Source: Bacillaceae bacterium S4-13-56 (GTDB lineage: Bacteria > Bacillota > Bacilli > Bacillales > JAWJLM01). From it: a stretch of 64,000 bases of DNA. Each line of letters starts with the position of its first letter. The stretch's first letter is position 1. A model generated the notes under the pieces. That model had not been told where the DNA came from and made no database searches. It saw only the letters and a program-made list of their open reading frames with translations. Below, piece by piece: positions 45,760-54,172 of this stretch. The position numbers were made by a program, and so were the translations under genes. The stretch spans positions 1 through 64,000 of the forward strand of contig JAWJLM010000002.1 of assembly GCA_040191315.1 (NCBI GenBank), in the 5' to 3' direction.

Positions 45760-46602
45760 GTGTTTATTATGGAAACAAAAAGATTGCTGATCGTAATCAT
45801 TGGTGCTCTATTGAATGCATTATCTTTAAATCTTTTTCTAATTGAAGCTAATGTCTATGCAAGTGGTTTTACCGGAATCGCTCAGCTCTTGTCTAGCATT
45901 TCTATGGACTATACAGGGTTTCCTGTTTCAACAGGGATATTGCTCCTCCTTTTAAATATCCCCGTTATTATCCTTGCATGGCTTAAGGTTGGTAAAGGCT
46001 TCACGATTTACAGTTTATTATCTGTTGGTGCATCTACACTCTTTCTTGAACTCATTCCAGTGGTTAGTCTCTCGCCAGATATTTTATTGAATGCAGTGTT
46101 TGGCGGGGTAGTAGCTGGTGTAGGTGTGGGTATTACGCTGAAATGGGGGGCCTCTACTGGAGGAATGGATATCATCGCAATGGTGTTGTCCAGAATGAAG
46201 GATCGCCCAGTTGGTTCTTATTTTTTAATTATGAATGGTTTTATTATTACAGCTGCAGGACTTCTATATGGAGCCGAAAAAGCTCTTTATACCCTTGTCA
46301 CCCTTTATGTATCATCACGAATTATTGATACTATTCATACTCGTCATGAAAAGTTAACTGCCCTCATTGTTACTACCAAGGCTACAGAATTAGCAAATGC
46401 CATTCATTCTAAAATGGTCAGAGGGATTACAACCATTCCGGCTAAAGGAGTCTACTCTAATCAAGATAGAGAAATGCTTATGATTGTTGTGACCAGATAC
46501 GAACTCTATGATTTAGAAAGAATTATTAAAGAAGAGGATCAAAATGCGTTTACGAATATCGTACAAACTGCGGGGATATTTGGTTTCTTCCGAAAAGAAT
46601 AA
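45760..46602 (+). CDS. yitT: YitT family membrane protein
   Basis: A 280-residue protein with an N-terminal YitT membrane domain (five helices; GGMDIIAMVLSR motif near residue 142) and a C-terminal DUF2179 cytoplasmic domain (IVVTRYELYDLERIIKEEDQNAF). Function unknown. GTG at 45760 is chosen because GAGGTGG lies 5 bases upstream; ATG at 45769 (METKRLL) is an alternative. Confidence 0.85.
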   Translation: MFIMETKRLLIVIIGALLNALSLNLFLIEANVYASGFTGIAQLLSSISMDYTGFPVSTGILLLLLNIPVIILAWLKVGKGFTIYSLLSVGASTLFLELIPVVSLSPDILLNAVFGGVVAGVGVGITLKWGASTGGMDIIAMVLSRMKDRPVGSYFLIMNGFIITAAGLLYGAEKALYTLVTLYVSSRIIDTIHTRHEKLTALIVTTKATELANAIHSKMVRGITTIPAKGVYSNQDREMLMIVVTRYELYDLERIIKEEDQNAFTNIVQTAGIFGFFRKE

Positions 46603-46665
46603 GCCTACTGCAACTTTTTTCGTTTTTCTACGACTAATAAGATAAAGAGAAAGGTGAGAGGTAAA

Positions 46666-47574
46666 ATGAAAAAGTGGGCTATATTTCTATTCGTTGGAAT
46701 GTTTATTCTTAGTGCCTGTGGAACATCTGATTCAGCCTCCAACAATTCGTCCTATAATGATGGAGATGCAACTAGTGGAGATGAAGGTAGCGGTGAGCCC
46801 ATCCAAGATTCTGATGGGAACCAAGATCCTTATGGAAACAATACAGATACGGATGGATCAAACTCTGTTCAAGAAGACATCTCTGCTTTATTAGAAAAAA
46901 TAGATTTCGCAGTAGAGATAACCCCTTCACAAGAAAAAGTCGTGGTTGATATGAAGCTCGTTAACCATCATTCGGATGTGGTGAAACTAGGATTTTCATC
47001 TGGTCAACAGTTTGAAGTTATCATTAAGGATAGTGAGGGGAATGAAGTCTATAAATTTTCAGAAGGTAAAAGCTTTACCGAGGCTTTAATTTATGAGGAA
47101 CTTTCCATTGACGAGGAACTTTTCTGGAAGGATGAATGGGCCCTTCCAGAGTCCATTGAAGGTGGTAGTTACGAGGCAGAGGTAACCTTATTACAGATGT
47201 CTATCAATGATAAGCCAATTGACCAAAATCCATTTTCCGTAGAAAAAAGTTTTGAAATCCCACAGTTATCTAACAGTGCGTTTCGTGATGTTCAAGTAAC
47301 AGGTGAAAATGGACATTATACTGTTACTGGAGAAGCTAGAGTCTTTGAGGGGTCCTTTATGTATAACGTGGAAGATGGGCACTACAAATTAATTGGAGAT
47401 ACTCCGGTTCAAGTAAATGCAGGTGCACCTGCATGGTCAGACTTTGAAATAAAAGTAGAAATTGATGAGAGTAATTTACCTGAAAACGGAACACTCACTA
47501 TGGTACTTTTTGAAGCAAGTCCAAAGGATGGAAATCCAACAAATGAATGGATTATTCCATTGGAAAAATTTTAG
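46666..47574 (+). CDS. BsuPI and Gmad2 domain lipoprotein
   Basis: A 302-residue lipoprotein. Lipobox ILSAC gives a lipidated Cys near residue 17; a long Ser/Asp/Gly-rich linker follows. Residues about 75-195 match BsuPI (intracellular proteinase inhibitor) with FSSGQQFEVIIKDSEGNEVYKFS; residues about 205-300 match the Gmad2 immunoglobulin-like domain with VTGEARVFEGSFMYNVEDG. In B. subtilis the ipi gene lies near yitT, so this seems a secreted, two-domain relative. Inhibitor activity is not shown. Confidence 0.8.
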   Translation: MKKWAIFLFVGMFILSACGTSDSASNNSSYNDGDATSGDEGSGEPIQDSDGNQDPYGNNTDTDGSNSVQEDISALLEKIDFAVEITPSQEKVVVDMKLVNHHSDVVKLGFSSGQQFEVIIKDSEGNEVYKFSEGKSFTEALIYEELSIDEELFWKDEWALPESIEGGSYEAEVTLLQMSINDKPIDQNPFSVEKSFEIPQLSNSAFRDVQVTGENGHYTVTGEARVFEGSFMYNVEDGHYKLIGDTPVQVNAGAPAWSDFEIKVEIDESNLPENGTLTMVLFEASPKDGNPTNEWIIPLEKF

Positions 47575-47577
47575 TAT

Positions 47578-47626
47578 AAAAAGCTATCTTCTTTGGAGAG
47601 GTTCTCTTCGGGAAGATAGCTTTTTA
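47578..47626. terminator. Terminator between the lipoprotein and NifU-like genes
   Basis: Stem AAAAAGCTATCTTC / GAAGATAGCTTTTT with a 20-base loop; works for both converging genes. Confidence 0.85.
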
Positions 47627-47634
47627 AAAATTTC

Positions 47635-47895
47635 CTATTCGTTTTTTGAAAAAATCGCTTCTATTTGTGGGAGAAGTTGGTCCCAATCGGCATTAAACCC
47701 CTTATTAACAGTTATAAAGTTCTGATAACCGAATACATTGTCTACTCCATCAAGTGCTAGCAATTCGTTCATAATTGTATAATCACTTGTTTGTCCCTTC
47801 ATGACAGAAACGCTGCCATCACCTTCGAAAAAATTTGAATCTGAAGTGAATTTCATAGCATTTGGATTTGGTGTTGTTTCAACATTGATTGACAT
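47635..47895 (-). CDS. Nfu/NifU N-terminal domain protein
   Basis: An 86-residue protein made only of the Nfu N-terminal domain (MSINVETTPNPNAMKFTSD..., FFEGDG, LLALDGVDNVFGYQNFITVNK). The C-terminal CxxC iron-sulfur domain of Nfu is absent, so it cannot carry a cluster by the usual ligands. GGGGAGGAA precedes the ATG. Confidence 0.85.
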   Translation of the reverse strand: MSINVETTPNPNAMKFTSDSNFFEGDGSVSVMKGQTSDYTIMNELLALDGVDNVFGYQNFITVNKGFNADWDQLLPQIEAIFSKNE

Positions 47896-47988
47896 CTCAA
47901 ATTCCTCCCCAATATATATTTTTATTTTAATTATTGTAATCATAACATGTCCAATCCAGAAGAGGAAAAGGAAGACTTCAGATTTGTG

Positions 47989-48018
47989 AAAAAAAGAGGC
48001 CGGCATTGTGCCGGCCTC
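47989..48018 (-). terminator. Terminator after the DUF3813 gene
   Basis: Perfect GC-rich stem GAGGCCGGC / GCCGGCCTC followed by seven T on the minus strand. Confidence 0.9.
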
Positions 48019-48027
48019 AGCTGGGGG

Positions 48028-48225
48028 TTACAGTTCCCCATGCTGTTGAAGACGTTGTTCCAATTGTTGAAGCTCCTGACGCTCCTCAGAGGAAGCGTTC
48101 TGATAGGCAGCTTGTATAACATCGCGTGCAATCTGACGCTCATTTTCTGAAACTCCGCCTCCAGCATTGGTGATACGGCTAACTGCTTCTTTTGCTTCCT
48201 GGAAAAGTTGGTTGGCCATTGCCAT
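48028..48225 (-). CDS. DUF3813 family small protein
   Basis: A 65-residue helical, Gln/Ala-rich protein (MANQLFQEAKEAVSRI ... AYQNASSEERQELQQLEQRLQQ), fitting DUF3813. AGGAGGG lies about 10 bases upstream, within the last codons of the small gene before it. Function unknown. Confidence 0.7.
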   Translation of the reverse strand: MAMANQLFQEAKEAVSRITNAGGGVSENERQIARDVIQAAYQNASSEERQELQQLEQRLQQHGEL

Positions 48226-48227
48226 GA

Positions 48228-48374
48228 CTAAAACCCTCCTAGTGTATGCTGGTCTACTTGTTCACGTTTTCTTTCTTTGTCAGTAAATCTTTCACGATAA
48301 GGAAAACGTTCATCATGCTTCTTAACAGCATCTACACTTTGTTGAACAAAACGTTTAGACTTTGTACCCAACAT
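48228..48374 (-). CDS. 48-residue basic protein upstream of the DUF3813 gene
   Basis: A short open frame, MLGTKSKRFVQQSVDAVKKH at the start and EQVDQHTLGGF at the end, strongly charged (many Lys, Arg, Glu, Asp). GGGGGGA precedes the ATG. It ends 2 bases before the DUF3813 start and its last codons carry that gene's ribosome binding site, so translation is probably coupled. I do not recognise a family. Confidence 0.65.
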   Translation of the reverse strand: MLGTKSKRFVQQSVDAVKKHDERFPYRERFTDKERKREQVDQHTLGGF

Positions 48375-48468
48375 AATCCCCCCATTTAGAAAGCATGAAC
48401 GCCAACGCGTGCGTTCCCTATTAGTTTGAGGTAATGAAGGCCTAAATATGACAGGGAATGGATGGAAG

Positions 48469-49287
48469 CTATACTTTGATCTTCAGGTAGTCCATCAAGA
48501 ACTTTCCAATTCCATCTTCTTCATTTGATCCAGTAACATGGGTAGCAACATCCTTTAATTCGGAAATCGCATTTCCCATAGCAACGCCAATTCCCGCATA
48601 TTCAATCATTTCAAGATCATTATCTTCATCTCCAAAAGCAATGATATTTTCTTTTGAAATACCATAATAATGGGCGATTTTATGAACACCAACTGCTTTG
48701 TTTAGTCCTGCTCTTACTATTTCAATCACATTCCAAGGTGCTCCCCATTTTCGATGTTCTATAAGCTCTGCGTGCTCATCTGTTAGATGGGCTCGTAGCT
48801 CTTGAACCTGCTCAGGGTATGGATGGATTAACAAGGAGGTTGGGTCACTTTTTAATTCGGATAACAAACTTCCTATTCTAATGGGGCTCTCATCTGCCGC
48901 TGTGTGAAAGATTTCCATAAATTCTTCATCATATTGATGTAAGTAAACATCATCCATTACTTCTGCAAGGATGTTTTTGACCCCTACTTCCTGGCTTCGA
49001 TGAATAATTAGCTTAGCTGTTCGAAGAGGCATTGGAGAGTGAATAGCATCCCATCTGCGATCTGTTGGATGATGTATAAGAGCTCCATTAAAGTTAACCA
49101 TGGGAGTGTCTAGTCCTAATTCATGATAATAATTAATACTTGCACGATGAGGACGCCCTGTTGCAATGGAAACGATATGTCCTTCTTGTATCGCTTCAAG
49201 TACTACTTTCTTCGTTAGTGGACTGATCACCTTTTCATCTGTCAGTAGTGTTCCGTCCAAATCTAACGTAATTAAATGTCTTTTCAT
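48469..49287 (-). CDS. yitU: Cof-type HAD hydrolase, YitU-like
   Basis: A 272-residue HAD phosphatase: motif I ITLDLDGTLLTD, motif II ATGRPHRAS, Lys in the cap-to-core region, and motif IV AFGDEDNDLEMIEYAGIGVAMGNA. Cof-type enzymes dephosphorylate small metabolites; YitU is one of several B. subtilis phosphatases reported to act on the flavin precursor. The ATG at 49287 is used, with GAGGTG about 7 bases upstream. Confidence 0.88.
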   Translation of the reverse strand: MKRHLITLDLDGTLLTDEKVISPLTKKVVLEAIQEGHIVSIATGRPHRASINYYHELGLDTPMVNFNGALIHHPTDRRWDAIHSPMPLRTAKLIIHRSQEVGVKNILAEVMDDVYLHQYDEEFMEIFHTAADESPIRIGSLLSELKSDPTSLLIHPYPEQVQELRAHLTDEHAELIEHRKWGAPWNVIEIVRAGLNKAVGVHKIAHYYGISKENIIAFGDEDNDLEMIEYAGIGVAMGNAISELKDVATHVTGSNEEDGIGKFLMDYLKIKV

Positions 49288-49511
49288 CCTTCTCACCTCG
49301 TATGTAACAGATAAGTATGGAGTTTCTTACCTGGATAAATATGCAATTAAGGTTTTGCCAAAAGGAATGGCGATACCAGTTTTCTAATATAGTGTATATG
49401 GACTTCAAGGATGTGTAAAGAAAAGATCCCTATTACTTTTCAAGTTAAAAGGAAAATGATACCATGTTACAATAAAAGGAATTGGATAAATTACTGAGAG
49501 GAAGTAAAAAA

Positions 49512-50276
49512 ATGATAGTAGTCAATAAGGAAACACGTTATGACATTCCTTTATTAATCGTTTCAGAAGATCATAATCAAAATGCGCCACTTCCAACTTT
49601 GTTATATATTCATGGGTTCACAAGTTCAAAGGAAATCAATTTATCCCTTGCTTATTGGGTAGCAAGTAAAGGGTATCGAGTGGTTCTTATGGATTGTCTT
49701 TATCACGGAGAACGAAAAAATGAACTCTCAAATAATGAGATGGACATCCTTTTTTGGGATATTGTAAACCAAAACCTAAAAGATATTCAAACTTTGAAGG
49801 ATGATTTAGAAGAAAGAGGATTGTTGTTAGACGGAAGATTTGGAGTAGCTGGTACTTCTATGGGAGGCATTACGACTTGTGCAGCATTAGTCATGTATCC
49901 TTGGATTAAGGTTGGTGCATGCTTAATGGGATCTCCTAAGACAGTTCGCTTTTTTGATTATTTATTAGAAGGAGCTTCTAAAAATGGAGTGAATATTCCG
50001 TTCTCAGATGAGGAACTTCAAGAGGTTAGGGAGTCTTTAACCAAAATCGACTTATCTCAAAATATGGAAGCCATAGGCGGGCGACCGCTGTTTTTCTGGC
50101 ATGGGGATGCAGATCGTACCGTTCCGTTTGACCATAGCTATGATTTTTATAATGCTGCTATTAAACATTATAAAAATCCTGAAAACATCCGTTTTCTTCG
50201 TGAACCTGGTCGAGACCATAAGACAAGTCGTTTTGCTTTAATGGAAACTGCTGAATGGTTTGAACTTCATCTTTAA
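49512..50276 (+). CDS. yitV: Alpha/beta hydrolase, YitV-like esterase
   Basis: A 254-residue serine hydrolase. Oxyanion region YIHGFTSSKE, nucleophile GTSMGGITT near residue 118, acid in WHGDADRTVPF, His in GRDHKTSRF. No signal peptide. It lies between yitU and yitW as in B. subtilis. GAGAGGAAG precedes the ATG; an ATG ten codons upstream has no site. Confidence 0.88.
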   Translation: MIVVNKETRYDIPLLIVSEDHNQNAPLPTLLYIHGFTSSKEINLSLAYWVASKGYRVVLMDCLYHGERKNELSNNEMDILFWDIVNQNLKDIQTLKDDLEERGLLLDGRFGVAGTSMGGITTCAALVMYPWIKVGACLMGSPKTVRFFDYLLEGASKNGVNIPFSDEELQEVRESLTKIDLSQNMEAIGGRPLFFWHGDADRTVPFDHSYDFYNAAIKHYKNPENIRFLREPGRDHKTSRFALMETAEWFELHL

Positions 50277-50316
50277 AACCAATATTTGAAAAGTTTTTCC
50301 TACAGAAATAAAATAA

Positions 50317-50360
50317 AGTGATCTGGATCATTTCAAACAGGCCCTGTTTTTGGTTATAAT
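50317..50360 (+). promoter_or_regulatory. Fnr/Crp-type promoter before yitW (imperfect)
   Basis: AGTGATCTGGATCATT (50317-50332) matches GTGA-N6-TCA with the last half-site imperfect, and TATAAT (50355-50360) lies 30.5 bp from its centre, one base off the spacing seen at the other boxes in this window. Confidence 0.5.
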
Positions 50361-50392
50361 AAGAGTGATCAATGAAAAAGGGGGAAGTACCT

Positions 50393-50704
50393 ATGGATCA
50401 AGCACTTAAAGAAAATATTTTGGGTGCCCTGGAAAATGTTATCGATCCCGAGCTTGGGATCGATATAGTGAACCTTGGCCTTGTATATGATGTCGATATG
50501 GATGACGATGGTGTCGTTACTGTGACGATGACCTTAACAGCAATGGGCTGCCCATTAGCGGGACATATTGAACAGGATGTACGACGTGTACTTGAAGATA
50601 TTCCTGAGGCAAATGCGATTAATGTAAACATTGTTTGGAGTCCTCCATGGACAAAGGATCGTATGTCCCGCTATGCGAAAATAGCTCTTGGTATTCCAGA
50701 TTAA
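50393..50704 (+). CDS. yitW: MIP18/DUF59 iron-sulfur assembly factor, YitW-like
   Basis: A 103-residue DUF59 protein: VIDPELGIDIVNLGLVYDVD, TAMGCPLAGHIEQDV with the reactive Cys, and IVWSPPWTKDRMSRYAK. SufT/MIP18 proteins help mature iron-sulfur proteins. A close paralogue is encoded at 52384 on the other strand. The ATG is the one after AAAGGGGGAAG. Confidence 0.9.
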   Translation: MDQALKENILGALENVIDPELGIDIVNLGLVYDVDMDDDGVVTVTMTLTAMGCPLAGHIEQDVRRVLEDIPEANAINVNIVWSPPWTKDRMSRYAKIALGIPD

Positions 50705-50710
50705 TGGTAT

Positions 50711-50739
50711 GAACCCCTGAACATATTCAGGGGTTTTTG
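50711..50739 (+). terminator. Terminator after yitW
   Basis: Stem AACCCCTGAA / TTCAGGGGTT followed by TTT. Confidence 0.88.
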
Positions 50740-50852
50740 TCTTTTATTTGACAAACGATAAAAATTCCCTTTTTTCGATGAAAAATAGTTTACAATAGAG
50801 ATGCATGAATTTCAGTGAGTGTAGTGTTAATCCTGCTCAAGGAGACATAGAA

Positions 50853-51350
50853 ATGAATAGCACATATCCTTTTATTGTTTTTCAAGTGATTGGTTATAAA
50901 AATAGTGGGAAAACCACTTTAGTGGAAAAGCTAGTTCGTGAGTTAACAAAAGAAGATCTTAAGGTTGGAACTTTAAAGCATCATGGACATGGTGGGAAGC
51001 CAACCTTGCCTGCAGGAACCGATAGCAGTCGTCACCGCCACGCAGGAGCCATTATCTCAGGTGTAGAAGGCGATGGATTGTTTCAACTGGATATGACAGG
51101 TTCTTGGACTCTGGATCAATTGCTTTCATTTTATGAGGGGATGCAGATTGTGATCGTAGAGGGATTTAAAGAAGCGGACTTTCCTAAAGCAGTTATATAT
51201 AGAAATAAGGAGGATGAGAGTTTGCTTGGCAGTTGTACCTCTGTTATATGTAGAATACATCATGAAGAACGGAACGATTTTTATTTGTTAACAAAAGACA
51301 AAGAATATATTTCCATGATCAAAAAATGGATAGTAAGGAGAATTCAATAA
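50853..51350 (+). CDS. mobB: Molybdopterin-guanine dinucleotide biosynthesis protein B
   Basis: A 165-residue P-loop protein. Walker A GYKNSGKTTLVEKLV near residue 14, and TLKHHGHGGKPTLPAGTDSSRHRHAGA typical of MobB. It helps attach GMP to molybdopterin, needed by the DMSO-reductase family, which includes nitrate reductase. GGAGAC precedes the ATG. The stop overlaps the moaE start. Confidence 0.92.
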   Translation: MNSTYPFIVFQVIGYKNSGKTTLVEKLVRELTKEDLKVGTLKHHGHGGKPTLPAGTDSSRHRHAGAIISGVEGDGLFQLDMTGSWTLDQLLSFYEGMQIVIVEGFKEADFPKAVIYRNKEDESLLGSCTSVICRIHHEERNDFYLLTKDKEYISMIKKWIVRRIQ

Positions 51351-51817
51351 TGGATAAGCTATTTTGGATCACTGATAAACCCATTAATACAAATGAAGTA
51401 GTTGAACTGGTTGTTCGAAGAGAGGCCGGGGCCATTAATACTTTTATTGGAACCGTTAGAGAATTTACCAAGGGGAAAAAGACTCTTTATTTAAAGTATG
51501 AAGCCTATGTGGAAATGGCTGAAAAAAAACTTGCGCAAATTGGCGATGAGATTCAACAAAAATGGCCAGATGCAAAAACGGCTATTGTTCATCGAGTAGG
51601 TCATTTAGATATAACGGATATCGCTGTAGTTATTGCTGTATCCACTCCACATAGAGCAGATTCCTATGAAGCCAGTCGATATGCGATTGAAAGAATAAAA
51701 GAGATCGTACCGATTTGGAAAAAAGAACATTGGGAGAATGGACAAGAGTGGATTGGAGATCAGTTAGAAAAAAAATCCTATCCTAGTGGGAAGCCTGAAC
51801 AGGAGGACTTATCATGA
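51350..51817 (+). CDS. moaE: Molybdopterin synthase large subunit
   Basis: A 155-residue MoaE: GAINTFIGTVREFTKGK, LKYEAYVEMAEKKL, and the active-site region VSTPHRADSYEASRYAIERIKEIVPIWKKEH with the conserved lysines. It forms the synthase with MoaD, adding two sulfurs to precursor Z. TAATG overlap with mobB, ATGA overlap with moaD. Confidence 0.94.
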   Translation: MDKLFWITDKPINTNEVVELVVRREAGAINTFIGTVREFTKGKKTLYLKYEAYVEMAEKKLAQIGDEIQQKWPDAKTAIVHRVGHLDITDIAVVIAVSTPHRADSYEASRYAIERIKEIVPIWKKEHWENGQEWIGDQLEKKSYPSGKPEQEDLS

Positions 51818-52047
51818 TAAAAGCACTATTATTTGCTCAGTTGAAGGAAACCGTTGGAAAGCCTGAGTTGGAAATAGACGGAGAGGGAAAATCAGTGAAA
51901 GAGGTTCGCACTTTCTTAAAGGATCGATACGAATTGTTGTCGATTGACCGTGCAATGGTAGCTGTCAATGAAGAATATGCTAATGACACTACTATACTGA
52001 ATGAAGGAGATGTTATAGCCTTTATTCCTCCAGTTAGTGGAGGTTGA
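51814..52047 (+). CDS. moaD: Molybdopterin synthase sulfur carrier subunit
   Basis: A 77-residue ubiquitin-like protein ending in PPVSGG; the C-terminal Gly-Gly carries the thiocarboxylate. Overlaps moaE by four bases. Confidence 0.94.
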   Translation: MIKALLFAQLKETVGKPELEIDGEGKSVKEVRTFLKDRYELLSIDRAMVAVNEEYANDTTILNEGDVIAFIPPVSGG

Positions 52048-52062
52048 TTATATTGAAGGGAA

Positions 52063-52092
52063 GGGCCACCGATTTGGAATAGGTGGCTTTTT
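52063..52092 (+). terminator. Terminator after moaD
   Basis: Stem GCCACC / GGTGGC with an 11-base loop and following T run; moderate strength. Confidence 0.65.
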
Positions 52093-52190
52093 ATATTGAA
52101 ATTCATAAGGACGATGAAGTACAAATCGGTGAGGAGAAGCTCAAAATTTATTCTTCATAGGGGCAAGGGAGCACAAATTAATAAAGCCAA

Positions 52191-52330
52191 TAAGAAAAGC
52201 GCAAGCAACCTTTGAAACAAGAAAATCACTTGTTTCTGCGAAGTAGCTCTAAGTAACTTTCCTTTGTGCGATTACTAGGGGCGAAGATTACTCGATGAAG
52301 CTTTTTCGCTGGAGCTAGACAAATTTTATG
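52191..52330 (-). repeat. Dispersed mosaic repeat, copy 2
   Basis: Reads on the minus strand from TTTGTCTAGCTCCAGCGAAA through CTTCATCGAGTAATCTTCG and TACTTCGCAGAAACAAGTG to GCGCTTTTCTTA, closely matching copy 1a at 2779. Together with the two terminators it accounts for the 336-base gap between moaD and the MIP18 gene. Confidence 0.8.
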
Positions 52331-52344
52331 ATTTCTTATCTTGT

Positions 52345-52372
52345 AAAAAACCCGCCTGAAACGGCGGGCTTC
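52345..52372 (-). terminator. Terminator after the MIP18 gene
   Basis: Stem GCCCGCC / GGCGGGT with six T after it on the minus strand. Confidence 0.85.
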
Positions 52373-52383
52373 AAACTCGATAT

Positions 52384-52683
52384 TTAAAACGCTAATGATT
52401 CTCTTGCTTCTCTACTCATTCGATCTGGGCTCCATGCAGGTTCCCATACGAGCTGAACGTCTACATCATTAACTTCATCTAGATAAAGAATCATGGATTT
52501 TGCCCCATTAACAATACTGTCATGCAAAGGGCAACCAGGTGTAGTTAGCGTCATTTTAACAAATACATTATTTTCATCGTCTACATTGACTTCATATACT
52601 AGACCGAGATTCACAACATCTATACCTAACTCAGGGTCAATGACCCCTTTAAGAGATTCCCAAACCTGCTCTTCTAATGTCAT
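52384..52683 (-). CDS. MIP18/DUF59 family protein of the anaerobic operon
   Basis: A 99-residue DUF59 protein, paralogue of the YitW-like protein at 50393: VIDPELGIDVVNLGLVYEVN, TTPGCPLHDSI with the Cys, and VWEPAWSPDRMSREA. Last gene of a four-gene minus-strand unit (DUF2249, DUF2249, membrane protein, MIP18). Probably helps iron-sulfur maturation under low oxygen. AAGGGAG precedes the ATG. Confidence 0.88.
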   Translation of the reverse strand: MTLEEQVWESLKGVIDPELGIDVVNLGLVYEVNVDDENNVFVKMTLTTPGCPLHDSIVNGAKSMILYLDEVNDVDVQLVWEPAWSPDRMSREARESLAF

Positions 52684-52698
52684 CCTAAAAACTCCCTT

Positions 52699-53946
52699 CT
52701 ATTTTTTCAAAACTATAAAGATGGTTCCGCTATAAAGAATAGTGGTTACTAAAAGAATTCCTTGGAATAGCTGCATCCCCATTTCGAAGGAGGTAAATCC
52801 GGAAATTCCAATCCCTACCATACTAAGACTAAAGGAAAGGAATAAAACAACTCCCATTTTTTCATTAATCATATCCTTCAAAACAGGAACTTTTTCCTTC
52901 CCAACCTTGGCAGAATATTTGTAGGTCCACCATAGGAAAGGAACAATTTTATAGAGATAACCTAAAATGCTGAAAATAATCCACATCATAATATAAAGAT
53001 AGACCCAAAGGCTCCAAAGCTTTTGATCGGTAGGTGCAAGAATACTTGTAAAAAATAAGATTCCATGTAGAACCCAACCTAACATAATAGCAACTAAGGA
53101 AAATTGGAATGGTCGATCAAGTTTCTTTTTTAAGCGACGTTTAATAATATCATGCATATCTAGAACATACAGGCTAAAAGCCAGCCATAAGATAAACCAA
53201 CCTGCAGAAGCAACAGGCATTTTTTCTAACCAAAAGCTTGCAAAAAGAATGATCATCCCGATTAAATAAAATGCTAGTGCTTTTATAGCCCATCTTTGTT
53301 TGAAACCATGACTTAAACTAAACATAGGGACCATCTTATAAGAAAAACCAAAGATGAGTAGGGTAAACCAACCCGTAATCCCAAATAATAAGTGCGAGTA
53401 AAATAATGGCTCATGGTCGATAAGGACACCGAATGCAAAGTTTGCGGCTAAGGCACCACCTGCTACTATGGTTAAAAAGAAAAACACAAGTGCAGAAAGA
53501 ACAAATCCTGTTATTATTGTCTTCTTCTCTTGCTTTCGAATGGTCATAAACATTTGGAACAAGAAAAGTAGAATACCTACAATTGCTAGAATACCAGGAT
53601 AAATGGCAAATGTAGGGCGAATACTAAAGGTGACGGAAAGCCCGATAATTCCTATCGCGGTAACTACAAACTGAAAAAATCCAAATTTTTCACTCCAAAT
53701 GGGGGTAAGAAAAGCGACTGGTACCAGTTGATACATGGCTCCCATGACAACCATTACTGCCCAGCTTAAAATGAGAAAATGGGCAGCCATCCATAGATTT
53801 GGTGTTCTGTAAATACCTTGTGCTAGAAATTCACTATTTGAAAATAAAAACCATTGTGCGGTAATAAAGCCAATGAGACTAAATAAAATAAAGGAAAAAG
53901 GAAGTTTTGCATTTGTTTCTGTTTTCATGCTCAGTCCAGGTCCCAT
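52699..53946 (-). CDS. Twelve-helix membrane protein, heme-copper oxidase subunit I-like
   Basis: A 415-residue protein with about 12 hydrophobic helices. Three related motifs recur about 130 residues apart: GAMYQLVPV (69-77), GFSYKMVPM (200-208) and GYLYKIVPF (329-337), the threefold plan of heme-copper oxidase subunit I and NnrS-like proteins. His56 (LWMAAHFLIL) and His185 (FYSHLLFG) precede the first two motifs and could bind heme. The His-His and His-x-His motifs of active oxidases are absent, so oxygen or NO reduction is not supported. It sits in a unit with DUF2249 and MIP18 genes under an Fnr-type box. Confidence 0.65.
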   Translation of the reverse strand: MGPGLSMKTETNAKLPFSFILFSLIGFITAQWFLFSNSEFLAQGIYRTPNLWMAAHFLILSWAVMVVMGAMYQLVPVAFLTPIWSEKFGFFQFVVTAIGIIGLSVTFSIRPTFAIYPGILAIVGILLFLFQMFMTIRKQEKKTIITGFVLSALVFFFLTIVAGGALAANFAFGVLIDHEPLFYSHLLFGITGWFTLLIFGFSYKMVPMFSLSHGFKQRWAIKALAFYLIGMIILFASFWLEKMPVASAGWFILWLAFSLYVLDMHDIIKRRLKKKLDRPFQFSLVAIMLGWVLHGILFFTSILAPTDQKLWSLWVYLYIMMWIIFSILGYLYKIVPFLWWTYKYSAKVGKEKVPVLKDMINEKMGVVLFLSFSLSMVGIGISGFTSFEMGMQLFQGILLVTTILYSGTIFIVLKK

Positions 53947-53948
53947 GA

Positions 53949-54164
53949 TTATCCACCCGGCTTAGTGATTGTGATTTTAAAACTTCCATCTTTTTGTTCC
54001 TCAGTCTCATAGCTATAGCCTCGCTCATCTAATTCAGCAAATAAAAACATAGGTCTACGATCATTAATTATAGCAAGGGTTTCTCCACCTTCTAAGGTTT
54101 CGAGCGCCTCGAGTGTTCTCATCATCGGTTGTGGGGGTTCTAGCCCACGATTATTGAGGATCAT
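53949..54164 (-). CDS. DUF2249 family protein
   Basis: A 71-residue protein with GLEPPQPMMRTLEALETLEGGETLAIINDRRP, the DUF2249 (TusA-like fold) pattern. The ATG at 54164 is preferred over a GTG at 54173 that overlaps the previous stop. DUF2249 proteins are common beside nitrogen-oxide and anaerobic respiration genes; the exact role is unknown. Confidence 0.8.
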   Translation of the reverse strand: MILNNRGLEPPQPMMRTLEALETLEGGETLAIINDRRPMFLFAELDERGYSYETEEQKDGSFKITITKPGG

Positions 54165-54172
54165 TAAGATCA

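Noticed and set aside
50748-50796. TTGACA ... TACAAT upstream of mobB as a promoter
   Set aside because: The two hexamers are 37 bp apart, far beyond the 16-18 bp needed.
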